A DNA stretch of 64,000 bases from Streptomyces sp. NBC_01716 (GCF_036248275.1 NZ_CP109181.1:992001-1056000); one strand, 5' to 3'; positions 26,253 through 35,784 are shown, counted from the stretch's first letter. Notes: generated by a model from the sequence alone, not told the origin. Numbers and translations are program-made.

Positions 26253-26747
26253 TCAGTCCCTCGGGAGCTGAGAATCCAGGAGGGCCAAGAGGGGGCCAAC
26301 GCGTCGCGAGACCCTGCGCCGCAGCACAGTCTCAGTGCGACTGCGCATCACCCCGGGTATGGCGAGTATGCGCTGGATCACCTCCTCCAGATTCTCTGGA
26401 CCGGTCGACACCACCTGGCAGAGGAGGTCGCTGTCGCCGGCGACCGAGTCGACCTCGATCACCTCGGGCACGCGCTCAAGCCCGGCGGTCACCTGGTCGA
26501 GGACGCCCTGCGCGAGATTCAGCCTGACGTAGGCGAGGCCGGTGAAACCGAGGCCGCGCGGGGAGACGGCGGGCTCGTGGCCCGTTATGACGTCAAGTCG
26601 CTCGAGTTTGTCGAGCCGGGCCTGAACCGTGCCACGGGCCACCCCGAGAAGACGTGCGTACTCCCGCGCCCCGGCACGGGGCTGCTTCTGCGTCAGTGTG
26701 AGGACCGATAGGTCGAGGCGGTCCAGCCGGTCGGCGCGTCTCGTCAT
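26253..26747 (-). CDS. Lrp/AsnC-family transcriptional regulator
   Basis: A 164-aa protein with an N-terminal helix-turn-helix (DLSVLTLTQKQPRAGAREYA, LLGVARGTVQARLDKLERLD) and an effector-binding RAM-like domain (YVRLNLAQGVLDQVTAGLER, VDSVAGDSDLLCQVVST). The start at 26747 (MTRRADRLDRLD) fits the family; the frame is open 18 codons further up. It is divergent from the indolepyruvate oxidoreductase gene, and AsnC regulators commonly control aromatic or branched amino-acid catabolism of this type. Confidence 0.85.
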   Translation of the reverse strand: MTRRADRLDRLDLSVLTLTQKQPRAGAREYARLLGVARGTVQARLDKLERLDVITGHEPAVSPRGLGFTGLAYVRLNLAQGVLDQVTAGLERVPEVIEVDSVAGDSDLLCQVVSTGPENLEEVIQRILAIPGVMRSRTETVLRRRVSRRVGPLLALLDSQLPRD

Positions 26748-26915
26748 GAGGACCTCTCGCAGGACTGGGCGCTCACTGCGCCAACTGCACAGAACTGGCA
26801 AGTTTCATGGGCAACAATAGGGCCATCGGATCAGTCTGGCGAGCATGAGTTGCGCCGAGTGCCCAGGGGGCCCTGAATAGCGCTGACCTTCTTGGCTTAA
26901 GGAGCTCGATGATCA

Positions 26916-29900
26916 GTGTCTGAGTCAGCCGATCTTTCACGCGACCGGTACACCGCTGAGCGAGGCAGGGTGCAGCTAACCGGTATCCAGGCCCTTGTCC
27001 GACTTCCGATCGCGCAGCACCGACACGACGTGGAGGCCGGGAAGACGGTTGGAACCCTGATCTCCGGCTACGAGGGCTCTCCCCTCGCCGGCTACGACCT
27101 CGAGCTCGGCCGACAGGGGTCACTGCTGAAACACAACGACGTGCATTTCGTGCCCGGCCTGAACGAGGAGTCCGCGGCGACCGCGGTGCAGGGCTCCCAG
27201 CTCGCCCCAGACCTTGACGGCGCCACCAGGGACGGGGTCTTGGGGATCTGGTACGGCAAGGCGCCCGGACTCGACCGGGCCACCGACGCGATCCGGCACG
27301 GGAATCTCATGGGCGCCCACCCTCAGGGCGGCGCGGTGCTGCTGGTCGGCGACGACCCCGCAGCCAAGTCTTCGAGCGTGCCGTGTTCGTCCGAGTTCGC
27401 CCTCCAGGACTTGATGGTCCCTTTCCTGCAGCCCGGCGACAGTTCCGAGGTCCTCGAACTGGGCTTGCACGCTGTGGCTCTGTCACGGTCATGCGGCCTG
27501 TGGACCGCGCTGCGCGTGGTCACCGCGGTGGCCGACGGGTCGTCAACGGTTGACCTCGACCCAGCCCGCCCAGGCCCGTGCCAGCCGCACGGCGCGGGCC
27601 GGCACGTACCCACCGCTCGACTGCTCCAGCCCACGTTGGGACCGCTCGAGCGCGACATGGTCACTACCCGCCTTCGTCTGGCGCGTGAGTACTCCCGACT
27701 GAACGGGTTGAACCGGGTGATCGGCAGCGGCACAGCGGATCGGGTGGGAATCGTTGCGAGCGGTCGCACATGGCACGAGTTGCGAGCGGTCCTCGCGCGC
27801 TTCGGCTACGACGACGCGGCACTCGAAGCCAGCCCATTGCGTCTGCTCAAGGTGGGGATGCCCTACCCGCTGGAGTCCGAGACGGTTCGGGAGTTCGCTG
27901 AAGGCCTCGAAGCCGTGGTCGTCGTCGAGGAGAAACGCGCGTTCCTCGAAATCGCGCTCCGTGACCTGCTTTACGGCTCGCAGCAGGCACCACAGGTCCT
28001 GGGCAAGAACGATGCCACGGGCGCTGAGCTGTTTCCCGCTTTTGGCGAACTGGACGCCGACCTGATCGCGGGGCGTCTGCACCGGGCCCTCGACGTGTGG
28101 GGCATCGACTGCGGCCCCAACCCGGACCAGCGGCCCCAGAGCACCGCCGGCCGCACACAACTGCCGCTGGCCACTCGAGCGCCGTACTTCTGCTCCGGTT
28201 GTCCACACAACAGCTCGACCAAGCCGGTCGCCGGATCACTGACCGGAGCCGGAATCGGCTGCCACGCGATGGTCCTTCTCATGCACGAGTCCCAGGTGGG
28301 CGAGGTGACCGGACTCAGCCAGATGGGCGGCGAGGGCCTCCAGTGGATCGGAATGGCGCCTTTCGTCGACCGGCGCCACTACGTGCAGAACCTTGGAGAC
28401 GGCACCTTCGACCACTCCGGCTCACTGGCCATCCGAGCGGCCGTTGCGGCCGGAGTGAACGTCACCTACAAGCTGCTCTTCAACTCAGCGGTCGCCATGA
28501 CTGGCGGCCAGCGAGCTGTGGGGGCCATGGACGTGCCGCGCATCGTCGACGTCCTGCTAGCCGAGCGGGTCGCCCGAGTGCTGGTCACGACCGAAGACCT
28601 CAAACGCTACCGACGAGTCCGGTTGCCCCGGGGCGTGGAGGTCTGGGACCGATCCCGGCTCGATGAGGCTCAGAAGCTGCTCGCTTCCGTCCCCGGTGTG
28701 ACGGTACTCATTCACGACCAGGAGTGCGCCGCGGAGAAGCGGCGCCGCCGCCGCAGGAAGGACGCGCCGCCGCAGACCCGCGTCTTCATCAACGAGCGCG
28801 TGTGCGAGGGGTGCGGTGACTGTGGAGGGAAGTCCAACTGCCTCTCCGTGCAGCCCGTGGCCACGACGTTCGGGCGCAAGACCCGGATCCACCAAGGATC
28901 GTGCAACACCGATCTGACCTGCTTGGAGGGCGACTGCCCCGCGTTCATGACTGTCTCGGTGCCCCGCGCGGGCACAGTCGGGATACCCGAGGTTCTCGCG
29001 GGGGGTTCGCTCCCGGCGCCGCCGCCGGAGGAGTCGAGGGACGGGATCGGGATCCGGCTCACGGGCATCGGGGGAACCGGTGTAGTGACCGTCTCGCAGA
29101 TCTTGGCCACGGCCGGGCGGTTGGCCGGATACACGGTGCGCTCCCTCGACCAGACCGGGTTGGCCCAGAAGGGCGGCGCGGTCGTATCCGATGTACGCCT
29201 CAGCCGAGGTGCGGGAACCAGCAACAAACTCGGGGCCGGCGAGTGCGACCTGTACCTCGGGTGTGATCTGCTGGTCGCCGCCGATCCAGCCAACCTCCGC
29301 GTCGTCTCGCCCGGACGCACCACCACCGTTGTGTCCACTAGTGAAGTGCCCACCGGAATCATGGTGAGTGACCCCTCGGTGTCGTTCCCGGACGTTGGGG
29401 CGCTGGTCGCCGGGATCGAGTCGGAGGTTCACGCGATTCGGACCCTGGACGCGCGGGCGCTCGCCCGTGGACTGTTCGGAGACGACCAGTACGCCAACAT
29501 CTTCATGGTCGGCGTCAGCTACCAGGCTGGGGCGCTCCCGCTGCCGAGTGAGGCGATCGAGCAGGCCATCGAACTCAACAGGGTGGCGGTGGAGACAAAC
29601 CTTCAGGCCTTTCGCTGGGGAAGGCGGTTCGTGATCGAGCCCAGGGCGGTGAAGGCCGCTGCCGGCCGGCGGACTGCGGCCGCCCCGTCGACGCCGGAGA
29701 GTGTGGGCGCCGCTGCGGTGCCGCCGGTACTGGCCGAGGAACTGGTCGCGTACCAGAACCGCGCCTATGCGAGCCGCTTCACCCGGACCGTGGAAGCAGT
29801 ATCCCGACGCGAGGAGCAAGTGGCTCCTGGTTCTCGTCTGCTCACCGACACCGTCGCTCGCAACCTGTTCAAACTGATGGCCTACAAGGACGAGTACGAG

Positions 29901-30341
29901 GTGGCCCGCCTCTGCTCGCGCCCCGGCCTGGCCGACGAACTCGCCGCCGAGTTCGGCCCTGGGTCCCGTGCCGTATGGCGGCTCCACCCGCCCATGCTCC
30001 GAGCGCTGGGCGTCGAACGCAAGATCTCTCTCGGGCCTTGGTTCCGGCCCGTCTTCCGTGCGCTGTACGCGGCCCGAGTGCTCCGCGGCACACCATTCGA
30101 TCCGTTCGGCCGCGCCCGCGTGCGCAGGGTCGAGCGCGCCCTGCTCACCGAGTACGAGGCGCTCGTGCTGAAACTCGTAGGTGGACTCAGGAACGAGAAC
30201 GTGGAACTGGCGGCGGAGGTTGCCGCACTCCCGGACTTGGTCCGGGGCTACGAAGAGGTCAAACTGACCAACGTGGAGAGCTACCGAGCTGCCCTCGAAA
30301 CAGGTCTGGCCAAGTTCGAGATGTCCGTACGTACCTTGTGA
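26916..30341 (+). CDS. indolepyruvate:ferredoxin oxidoreductase-type fused 2-oxoacid oxidoreductase
   Basis: A 1141-aa single-chain enzyme. Domains in order: pyrimidine-binding TPP domain (residues 25-230), TPP-binding domain with FCSGCPHNSS and GAGIGCHAM (about 420-560), a ferredoxin-like 4Fe-4S insert with RVCEGCGDCGGKSNC and CNTDLTCLEGDC (about 625-680), a gamma domain GIGGTGVVTVSQILATAGRL with LDQTGLAQKGGAVVSDVRL (about 710-900) and a C-terminal DUF6537-like region. It converts an aryl or other 2-oxoacid plus CoA to acyl-CoA and CO2, reducing ferredoxin. The start is GTG, after AAGGAG. Within the island it would act after the aminotransferase at 38344. Confidence 0.92.
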   Translation: MSESADLSRDRYTAERGRVQLTGIQALVRLPIAQHRHDVEAGKTVGTLISGYEGSPLAGYDLELGRQGSLLKHNDVHFVPGLNEESAATAVQGSQLAPDLDGATRDGVLGIWYGKAPGLDRATDAIRHGNLMGAHPQGGAVLLVGDDPAAKSSSVPCSSEFALQDLMVPFLQPGDSSEVLELGLHAVALSRSCGLWTALRVVTAVADGSSTVDLDPARPGPCQPHGAGRHVPTARLLQPTLGPLERDMVTTRLRLAREYSRLNGLNRVIGSGTADRVGIVASGRTWHELRAVLARFGYDDAALEASPLRLLKVGMPYPLESETVREFAEGLEAVVVVEEKRAFLEIALRDLLYGSQQAPQVLGKNDATGAELFPAFGELDADLIAGRLHRALDVWGIDCGPNPDQRPQSTAGRTQLPLATRAPYFCSGCPHNSSTKPVAGSLTGAGIGCHAMVLLMHESQVGEVTGLSQMGGEGLQWIGMAPFVDRRHYVQNLGDGTFDHSGSLAIRAAVAAGVNVTYKLLFNSAVAMTGGQRAVGAMDVPRIVDVLLAERVARVLVTTEDLKRYRRVRLPRGVEVWDRSRLDEAQKLLASVPGVTVLIHDQECAAEKRRRRRRKDAPPQTRVFINERVCEGCGDCGGKSNCLSVQPVATTFGRKTRIHQGSCNTDLTCLEGDCPAFMTVSVPRAGTVGIPEVLAGGSLPAPPPEESRDGIGIRLTGIGGTGVVTVSQILATAGRLAGYTVRSLDQTGLAQKGGAVVSDVRLSRGAGTSNKLGAGECDLYLGCDLLVAADPANLRVVSPGRTTTVVSTSEVPTGIMVSDPSVSFPDVGALVAGIESEVHAIRTLDARALARGLFGDDQYANIFMVGVSYQAGALPLPSEAIEQAIELNRVAVETNLQAFRWGRRFVIEPRAVKAAAGRRTAAAPSTPESVGAAAVPPVLAEELVAYQNRAYASRFTRTVEAVSRREEQVAPGSRLLTDTVARNLFKLMAYKDEYEVARLCSRPGLADELAAEFGPGSRAVWRLHPPMLRALGVERKISLGPWFRPVFRALYAARVLRGTPFDPFGRARVRRVERALLTEYEALVLKLVGGLRNENVELAAEVAALPDLVRGYEEVKLTNVESYRAALETGLAKFEMSVRTL

Positions 30342-30403
30342 GGCCGGCACCGTGGTGGCCCTGGCCGGGCAGAGCGCACAATGTCGCCGTGGCCCGTTCT
30401 TGA

Positions 30404-30415
30404 TTGTCCGGACAA
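30404..30415. promoter_or_regulatory. candidate operator (12-bp palindrome)
   Basis: TTGTCCGGACAA is a perfect palindrome about 50 bp before the isochorismatase-fold gene. GntR/FCD regulators bind sites of the TTGTC-GACAA style, and such a regulator is encoded at 31497. Function is inferred from symmetry and position only. Confidence 0.35.
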
Positions 30416-30465
30416 CTGATTAGGCGGTTCCTCATGAGCACACCCCTCAACAGGGCGTGGATCTG

Positions 30466-31086
30466 ATGGCGGGGCGCCAGGCCCTGCTGGTCGGCGATTA
30501 CCAGACAGGGATCACGGGTGCGTTCGACTTCTGCGCACCTGTTCTGCCGACGGTCACCCGACTGGTCGAAGGCGCGCGAGAGAAGGACATCCTCCTGGTA
30601 TTTTGTGTGGCTGCCCTTCGAGAATCGGGCGTCGACCTGTCGCCGCGGAACCGCGTCATGAACCAGTTCTTCCCGCTCGGTCAGGTCTTCCATGAAGGGG
30701 GCCCTGGCCCGCAAGTCGATCCAAGGCTGTCTCCGCAGCGAGACGAGCCGATCATCACCAAGCGCAGGGCAAGTGCGTTTCACGGAAGCGAGCTCGACCT
30801 GGTACTGCGGTCGAACAATGTCACCCATCTTGCTATCGGCGGGGTCGCGACGAGCGCGATGGTCCTGGCCACGACGCTGGCGGCCCTGGACCTCGACTAC
30901 GACGTCACCGTGCTCGGAGACTGCTGCGTCGACCCGGAACCCGCCGTGCACGACTTCCTGCTGCAGCGTGTTCTCCCGGCTCGCGGCGCCGTCGTTGTGG
31001 ACTCTGACGATTGGCTGGCGCTGCTGCCGTGGAGTGGTGCGGGCGGTGGACGCCAAGGGCCCGCAGAGCATCGCACGTCGTCTTGA
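30466..31086 (+). CDS. isochorismatase-fold hydrolase lacking the usual cysteine
   Basis: A 206-aa protein with the isochorismatase fold: LLVGDYQTG supplies the first Asp, IITKRRASAFHGSELDLVLR the Lys, and LAIGGVATSAMVLATTLAAL the third-residue loop. Amidases of this superfamily have a nucleophilic Cys in that loop (GVxTxxCV); here the position is Met. So it is either a non-amidase type such as true isochorismatases, or an inactive or regulatory form. N-carbamoylsarcosine amidase, a partner of hydantoinases, belongs to this fold, which is suggestive given HyuAB in the island. A GTG at 30457 is an alternative start. Confidence 0.78.
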   Translation: MAGRQALLVGDYQTGITGAFDFCAPVLPTVTRLVEGAREKDILLVFCVAALRESGVDLSPRNRVMNQFFPLGQVFHEGGPGPQVDPRLSPQRDEPIITKRRASAFHGSELDLVLRSNNVTHLAIGGVATSAMVLATTLAALDLDYDVTVLGDCCVDPEPAVHDFLLQRVLPARGAVVVDSDDWLALLPWSGAGGGRQGPAEHRTSS

Positions 31087-31496
31087 TCCTGCTGTCGGAG
31101 TCGCCGCTCCGGGCGCGAACGCGAGCCCCGAGGGCCCCGGGCGGGGGCGACAGCGGGCGGGCACGATGGCGTGCGCTTCGAGCAGTCGCCTGATCCTCGG
31201 CGGGGTGCGGTGCGTGGCGGTCCTGCTGCTGAAAGCACGGCGAGGGGTTCGGCAACCAGGTGGACGCGCAGGTGGAACACGGCCGCGAGGGTCGTCTCGG
31301 AAGGTCGAGCCGAGGTGAGCGTCCGCGCCTGACGACGCCGTCCGAGGACAAGGTCCCGGGTTGCCACCGGCGTCGGGACGGCCGCGCATGGTCTGGGGCG
31401 CAGGGCGTGGTTCCCGTCGTCCGGAAGAAGTGGCGGGTCAGTGGCAGAGCCGCCGTCTCCGCGCCGGCGACGGCGACTCCGGTCGGGCGGCCGAGC
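31087..31496. other. 410-bp intergenic stretch between convergent genes
   Basis: It lies between the 3' ends of the isochorismatase-fold gene and the GntR gene. The frames crossing it have arginine- and proline-rich, non-protein-like composition. I could not recognise a gene, RNA or repeat. Confidence 0.4.
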
Positions 31497-32312
31497 TCAG
31501 CGCTTCACGACGGTGGCGTCGATAACCGACGGGATCTCCATCAAGGCGGCGATGATCTCTTCTCCCCCTTCGGTGGTGCGCCGCAGCATGTGCTGGTAGG
31601 CCGCGTCGGGATCGCCTTCGCGGATCGCGCGTGCGATCGCCGAGCGTTGGTCGACCCGATCGCGCGACCAGCTGATCTCTCCGAGACAGAGCCGCAGCAC
31701 ATGTTCGAGACCGTCCAACAGTTCAACGATCGCTTGGGCCAGTCGGTCGTTACCGCACGCGTTCGCAATGATCAACTGGAACTCGAAGTGGCCGCGAAGG
31801 TACCGATCCACACCTTCTTTGTCGCTCGCGTAGGGGCGCGCCAGCTCGATGTCGGACAGTTCGGTCAGTCGCCGGGCGAGGCCGTCACTCACGCGCCTCC
31901 GGGCAGCCAGCTCGGCGGCTTTCGGCTCCAGAATGGACCGGAGCTGGCAGAGGTCCCGCGTCGACCTCAAGGTGACGGGTGTGACCACGTACCCGGCCCG
32001 AGGCGCCGGTGCGACCAATCCGTCGTGATGAAGGCGAACAAGGGCTTCGCGCACAGGAGTCTTGCTCACGCCGAACTCGGCAGCGAGCATGGACTCTGTG
32101 AAGCGGTCACCGGGGCGCAGTTCGAGTTCCAGGATCCGCCGCCGAAGGGTGCGATAGGAGGACTCGGTCTGGTTGGCTGTCGGCGACGCGGGCTTGAGGA
32201 GCGCCGGCAGGTGCCGAAGTGTTCCGACGTCGAAAGGGGAGGGGTCGTGGTCTGCTCTCACTCGTGCCGTCCTGGTTCGGGGTGTGGCTGCTTCCGGCAG
32301 GCGCCGGGCCAC
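31497..32312 (-). CDS. GntR-family regulator, FadR/FCD subfamily
   Basis: A 271-aa regulator. The winged helix-turn-helix is at about residues 50-115 (YRTLRRRILELELRPGDRFT, ESMLAAEFGVSKTPVREALV, RLHHDGLVAPAPRAGYVV). The helical FCD domain follows, with the acidic/His positions of its metal site (FEFQLIIANACGN). It is translationally coupled to the alpha/beta hydrolase upstream: that stop (TGA) overlaps the GTG start. It probably controls the hydrolase/transporter divergon and hyuAB. Confidence 0.86.
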   Translation of the reverse strand: MARRLPEAATPRTRTARVRADHDPSPFDVGTLRHLPALLKPASPTANQTESSYRTLRRRILELELRPGDRFTESMLAAEFGVSKTPVREALVRLHHDGLVAPAPRAGYVVTPVTLRSTRDLCQLRSILEPKAAELAARRRVSDGLARRLTELSDIELARPYASDKEGVDRYLRGHFEFQLIIANACGNDRLAQAIVELLDGLEHVLRLCLGEISWSRDRVDQRSAIARAIREGDPDAAYQHMLRRTTEGGEEIIAALMEIPSVIDATVVKR

Positions 32313-33119
32313 TCAGCGGGAGAGGAACGCGTCGAGCACTGAGTTGTATTTCTCCGGGTTCTCCCAGTACATCGCGTGGGAGCCGCCTTCGTCGGCTTCA
32401 AAGATTGCAATCTCCGACCCGGGGATGGCCTCGTGGAAGCGCTGCATGTTCTGCCAGGGATTCTTGCTGATCCGCCCGGCGATCGTCAGAGTCGGGACGT
32501 CCACCAACTTCACCGCGTCCCACCAGTCTCCGAAGAGTGCCCATCGGATCAGTTTGGCGTGCGCCCACCGCGGCATCTTCAACATCTCATCGTAGAACAG
32601 ATGTCGGGCGAACTCGTCCATGCTGTCCGTGACGAACATGTCTGAGAATCGGCGAGTGTATGCGACAGCGTCCGGTCCGGACAGGGCTGCGAGTGTCTGC
32701 TCGGCTTCGCTGAACGTGAAGGCTCCATCTCCGATGCAGCACGGGGCGTCGTCGGAGAAGACGACGTGTGACAAGCGCGAGGTCCCGTAGATCTCGCAGT
32801 ACGTCAGGATGATCTTGCACCCGGCGGAGTGGCCGAGAACGGCAATGCTGTCCAAGCCGAGATGGTTGAGGAATTCGTGAAGGTCGCGCGCCAGCCCGTG
32901 GTACGTGTAGCCCGTCTCCGGTGCATCTGATTCGCCGTGACCACGCGGATCGAGCGCGAGCACGCGGTAGCGGTCCCGGAGCCCTGACACCTGCTTCGAG
33001 AACTTGGCCACCGAACTTGAGAGTCCAGGCAAGATCACGAAGGGGGGCCCGCTTCCTTCGTCGACGTACCGGAGCGTCGCTCCGTCGTAGGTCCTGAACC
33101 CTTGGCGCGACGTGGTCAT
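32313..33119 (-). CDS. alpha/beta hydrolase
   Basis: A 268-aa hydrolase with FVILPGLSSSVAKFSKQVSG, LDPRGHGESDAPETGYTYHG, the elbow VLGHSAGCK holding nucleophile Ser, an acid near PTLTIAGRISKNPW and the catalytic His in EGGSHAMYWENPEKYN. The ATG at 33119 is preceded by GAAAGGA at good spacing. Esterase, amidase or C-C hydrolase activity are all possible. Divergent from the peptide-type ABC transporter, it may act on the imported compound. Confidence 0.86.
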   Translation of the reverse strand: MTTSRQGFRTYDGATLRYVDEGSGPPFVILPGLSSSVAKFSKQVSGLRDRYRVLALDPRGHGESDAPETGYTYHGLARDLHEFLNHLGLDSIAVLGHSAGCKIILTYCEIYGTSRLSHVVFSDDAPCCIGDGAFTFSEAEQTLAALSGPDAVAYTRRFSDMFVTDSMDEFARHLFYDEMLKMPRWAHAKLIRWALFGDWWDAVKLVDVPTLTIAGRISKNPWQNMQRFHEAIPGSEIAIFEADEGGSHAMYWENPEKYNSVLDAFLSR

Positions 33120-33171
33120 GTCGGCGTCCTTTCGGGGGGGTAGGTGACGGCGTTCCCGCCACCGAAGCAAA

Positions 33172-33183
33172 GATATCTTAGAT
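33172..33183. promoter_or_regulatory. candidate GntR operator, site 1
   Basis: GATATCTTAGAT lies between the divergent hydrolase and transporter genes, inside the palindrome AAGATATCTT. The same motif with one change occurs at 39528 before hyuA, and a partial copy (ATATCTCA) lies at 33198. A shared site at the two promoters suggests one regulator, most likely the neighbouring GntR protein. Confidence 0.45.
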
Positions 33184-33271
33184 CACCTCTATACATATCT
33201 CAATTCCGTGTTCTAGTGTCTGGCGCCAAGGAGCCGCCCCCCTTGAGCTTCGCTGGCTAACGGAGATGCAG

Positions 33272-34837
33272 ATGCGCGTGCGAACCGTGACGGGAATGAT
33301 CATTCTGGCGTTGGTCGCGACCAGCGCCTGCAGCGCCGGCGCCGGCGCCGGCGCCGGCGCGGACGGCGACGCCGTCGTCATCCAGGTTCCCGCAGATCCG
33401 GGAAGCCTCGACCCCCTCCTCAGCTCCACCGGATGGGGTCGCGCCATGATGCGCATGTCCTACGACACGCTCGTGGCCAGGAACGCGGACGGCAAGATCG
33501 TGAGCCAGTTGGCGGAGAGCTGGAAGGTGACGGCCGGCGAGGCGAAGTTCAAGATCCGGGACGGTGTGAAGTGTTCCGACGGGGAGAATCTGACCGCCGC
33601 GGTGGTCGCGAAGAACTTCGAGAAGCTCAAGGACCCCGCGGCCAAGGCTCCCTTCACCGGCTCGTTCCTCGGGTCCACCGACTACTCGGTCACCGCGGAC
33701 GAAGCCAGCAACACCCTGACACTGAAGTTGCCGAAACCTTTCAGCCCGCTGCTCTCGAACTTGACCACCTATCCCGGGATCTTGTGCCAATCCGGACTTG
33801 ACGACCCGGCCGGCCTGGGCCGGAAGTCGGCCGGTAGCGGCCCCTACATCCTCACCTCCGCTGCACCCGGCCGCTCCTACGCGTTCAAAGCCAACCCCCA
33901 CTACGCGTGGGGACCAGGCGGGGCGACCTCCGCCGACCTGCCCAAGCAGGTCAAGATCGACGTAGTCGAGAACGAGACCACGGCGGCGAACCTGATGTTG
34001 GCAGGCGATCTGAGTCTCGGAGTCTTCCGAGAAGAGGGCGCCTTCGACAGGCTCCATGCCTCTCGGTTCACCACTGCTCTGGTTCCCTCGTCCGCGACCT
34101 TCGTCCACTTCAACTTCCTCAAGGACTCAAGCCCGGTCCAGGACATCCGGGTGCGGCGCGCCATCGCCGGGGTTCTGGACCGGGCGGCCATGAGTTCGGT
34201 GGTCACTGGATCGGCTGACCAGGTGACCAACAGTGTGGCTCTGCCCCAGTCGACCTGTCAGTCCGACGTGACGGATGAGGGTCTGGTTCAGTTCGACGTT
34301 CCGGCGGCGGAGCGGAGCCTCACCGAAGCCGGCTGGGCCAAGAAGGGCGACAAGTGGGTCAAGAACGGCCGGCCGCTCACAGTGGACGTGATCGTGTCCG
34401 GTCCGGCCGCACCTGCCCCGCCGGTCGCCGACTACGCGCTCGATGCCTGGACCAAGGCGGGCATCAAGGTCAACCTGCAGAACGTCGACCAGGCCACCGG
34501 GGCGGAACGACGCGCTGAGGGTGACTACGACGTGTGGGTCGGAGCTTGGACAGGCGTGCTCGACCCCGCAATCATCTCGCCCTTCCTGACCTCGCCCGAA
34601 TCGCCCACCCACTCCTATGTGGCGAACGACAAGTACGCTCGCCTCGCCAAGCAGGCATACGCGCAGGATCCCGGGAGCACCTGCCCGATCTGGGCCGAGG
34701 CGCAGCAGGCGCTCAATGAGCAGGTGTCTCTCGTGCCGATGTTCTACGACGCGACACACCTCGTCACCGCCAAGGGCATCGCCGTCCGGCCGTACGCCTC
34801 GTTCATCGACCCCAGCAGCTTGCGGAGGTCCAAATGA
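33272..34837 (+). CDS. dipeptide/oligopeptide-type ABC substrate-binding lipoprotein
   Basis: A family-5 solute-binding protein of about 520 aa. The N-terminus has basic residues, a hydrophobic segment and lipobox TSAC, so it is a lipoprotein. Motifs VPADPGSLDPLLSSTGWGRA, LAESWKVTAGEAKFKIRDGV and VRRAIAGVLDRAAM are typical. GGAG at 33262 fits ATG 33272 better than the ATG at 33266. A run of Ala-Gly pairs right after the lipobox is encoded by a GGCGCC repeat. Ligands of this family are peptides, nickel, opines and other heteroatom-rich molecules. Confidence 0.9.
   Translation: MRVRTVTGMIILALVATSACSAGAGAGAGADGDAVVIQVPADPGSLDPLLSSTGWGRAMMRMSYDTLVARNADGKIVSQLAESWKVTAGEAKFKIRDGVKCSDGENLTAAVVAKNFEKLKDPAAKAPFTGSFLGSTDYSVTADEASNTLTLKLPKPFSPLLSNLTTYPGILCQSGLDDPAGLGRKSAGSGPYILTSAAPGRSYAFKANPHYAWGPGGATSADLPKQVKIDVVENETTAANLMLAGDLSLGVFREEGAFDRLHASRFTTALVPSSATFVHFNFLKDSSPVQDIRVRRAIAGVLDRAAMSSVVTGSADQVTNSVALPQSTCQSDVTDEGLVQFDVPAAERSLTEAGWAKKGDKWVKNGRPLTVDVIVSGPAAPAPPVADYALDAWTKAGIKVNLQNVDQATGAERRAEGDYDVWVGAWTGVLDPAIISPFLTSPESPTHSYVANDKYARLAKQAYAQDPGSTCPIWAEAQQALNEQVSLVPMFYDATHLVTAKGIAVRPYASFIDPSSLRRSK
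33333..33362. repeat. GGCGCC hexanucleotide repeat inside the lipoprotein gene
   Basis: About four and a half copies of GCCGGC/GGCGCC encode the Ala-Gly linker just after the lipobox Cys. Units of 6 bp keep the frame, so copy-number change would only lengthen or shorten the linker. Confidence 0.7.
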
Positions 34838-35784
34838 GGGCACGTACACGTTCGTTCGCGGTCTTCACCGCCGGACTTCTCGCCAGGCTGGCCGGCAGCG
34901 TCTGGCTCCTCGCAACGGCATCGTTCCTGCTGGTCCAACTCATGCCGGGCGATCCAGTCGCTCGTCTCCTGGGGCCGACGGCCACGGCCGATGACCGGGC
35001 TCGCATGCGAGTCGTTCTCGGGCTGGACGAACCCCTCCCGGAGCGGTACCTCACCTTCTTGCACGACTTGGTCACCTTCACGTTCGGATCGTCCTTCGGA
35101 GGCCAGTCGGTGACCGACATCTTGTCCGAACGCGCCATGCCCACGATGGAACTGGCCCTGGCCAGCATCGTGGTCACGGGGTTGCTGAGCGTGGTCCTCG
35201 GCCTCGGGATGGCTGCGGCCACGGAGGGCGAGAAGCGGCCCTTCGTCTCGAACTCGTTCACCGCGGCAATGGGAGTCATAGCGTCCGTACCGGCCTACGT
35301 GTTGGGGGTCGGGCTCGTGGCCGCTTTCGCGGTGATGTGGAGCATCTTTCCCGTCGCCGGTTATGACGGGGTCAGCTCGCTCGTCCTCCCGGTACTGGCG
35401 CTCTCACTGCCGGCGACCGCCGTGCTGGCGAGGATCGTTCGCGTCGAGGCACTGGGAGCGCTGCAGAGCGACTACGCCAGGACAGTCAGGAGTAAACAGT
35501 TGCCTGCTCACCGACTTTATCTGTTCCACGTGCTGCCGAATGTCGTCGCCGGCGCGCTGACGATCGCTGGGGTCATGTTCGGGTACCTGCTGGGCGGCAG
35601 TGTCATCGTCGAGAACGTGTTCCAGTGGCCCGGATTGGGCACCACACTCGTCGCAGCGGTGGACTCCCGCGACTACCCGGTCCTCCAGATCGCGATCATC
35701 CTCATCGGAATCAGCGTCCTGCTCGTCAACTCGCTGGTCGACCTGGCGCTGTACGCGGTGGACCCGCGGGTTCGGACCGTATGA
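34834..35784 (+). CDS. ABC transporter permease, DppB type
   Basis: A 316-aa membrane protein with six hydrophobic segments and DppB family motifs: LVQLMPGDPVARLLGPTA and VLGLDEPLPERYLTFLHDLV near the N-terminus, the EAA-like loop ALQSDYARTVRSKQLPAHRL, and VIVENVFQWPGLGTTLVAAV at the C-terminus. The start overlaps the binding-protein stop by 4 bp (ATGA), and its own stop overlaps the next start. Confidence 0.93.
   Translation: MRARTRSFAVFTAGLLARLAGSVWLLATASFLLVQLMPGDPVARLLGPTATADDRARMRVVLGLDEPLPERYLTFLHDLVTFTFGSSFGGQSVTDILSERAMPTMELALASIVVTGLLSVVLGLGMAAATEGEKRPFVSNSFTAAMGVIASVPAYVLGVGLVAAFAVMWSIFPVAGYDGVSSLVLPVLALSLPATAVLARIVRVEALGALQSDYARTVRSKQLPAHRLYLFHVLPNVVAGALTIAGVMFGYLLGGSVIVENVFQWPGLGTTLVAAVDSRDYPVLQIAIILIGISVLLVNSLVDLALYAVDPRVRTV

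Noticed and set aside
28557..30350. 597-codon open frame on the minus strand opposite the oxidoreductase gene
   Set aside because: High-GC antisense shadow; the plus strand holds TPP and Fe-S motifs throughout.
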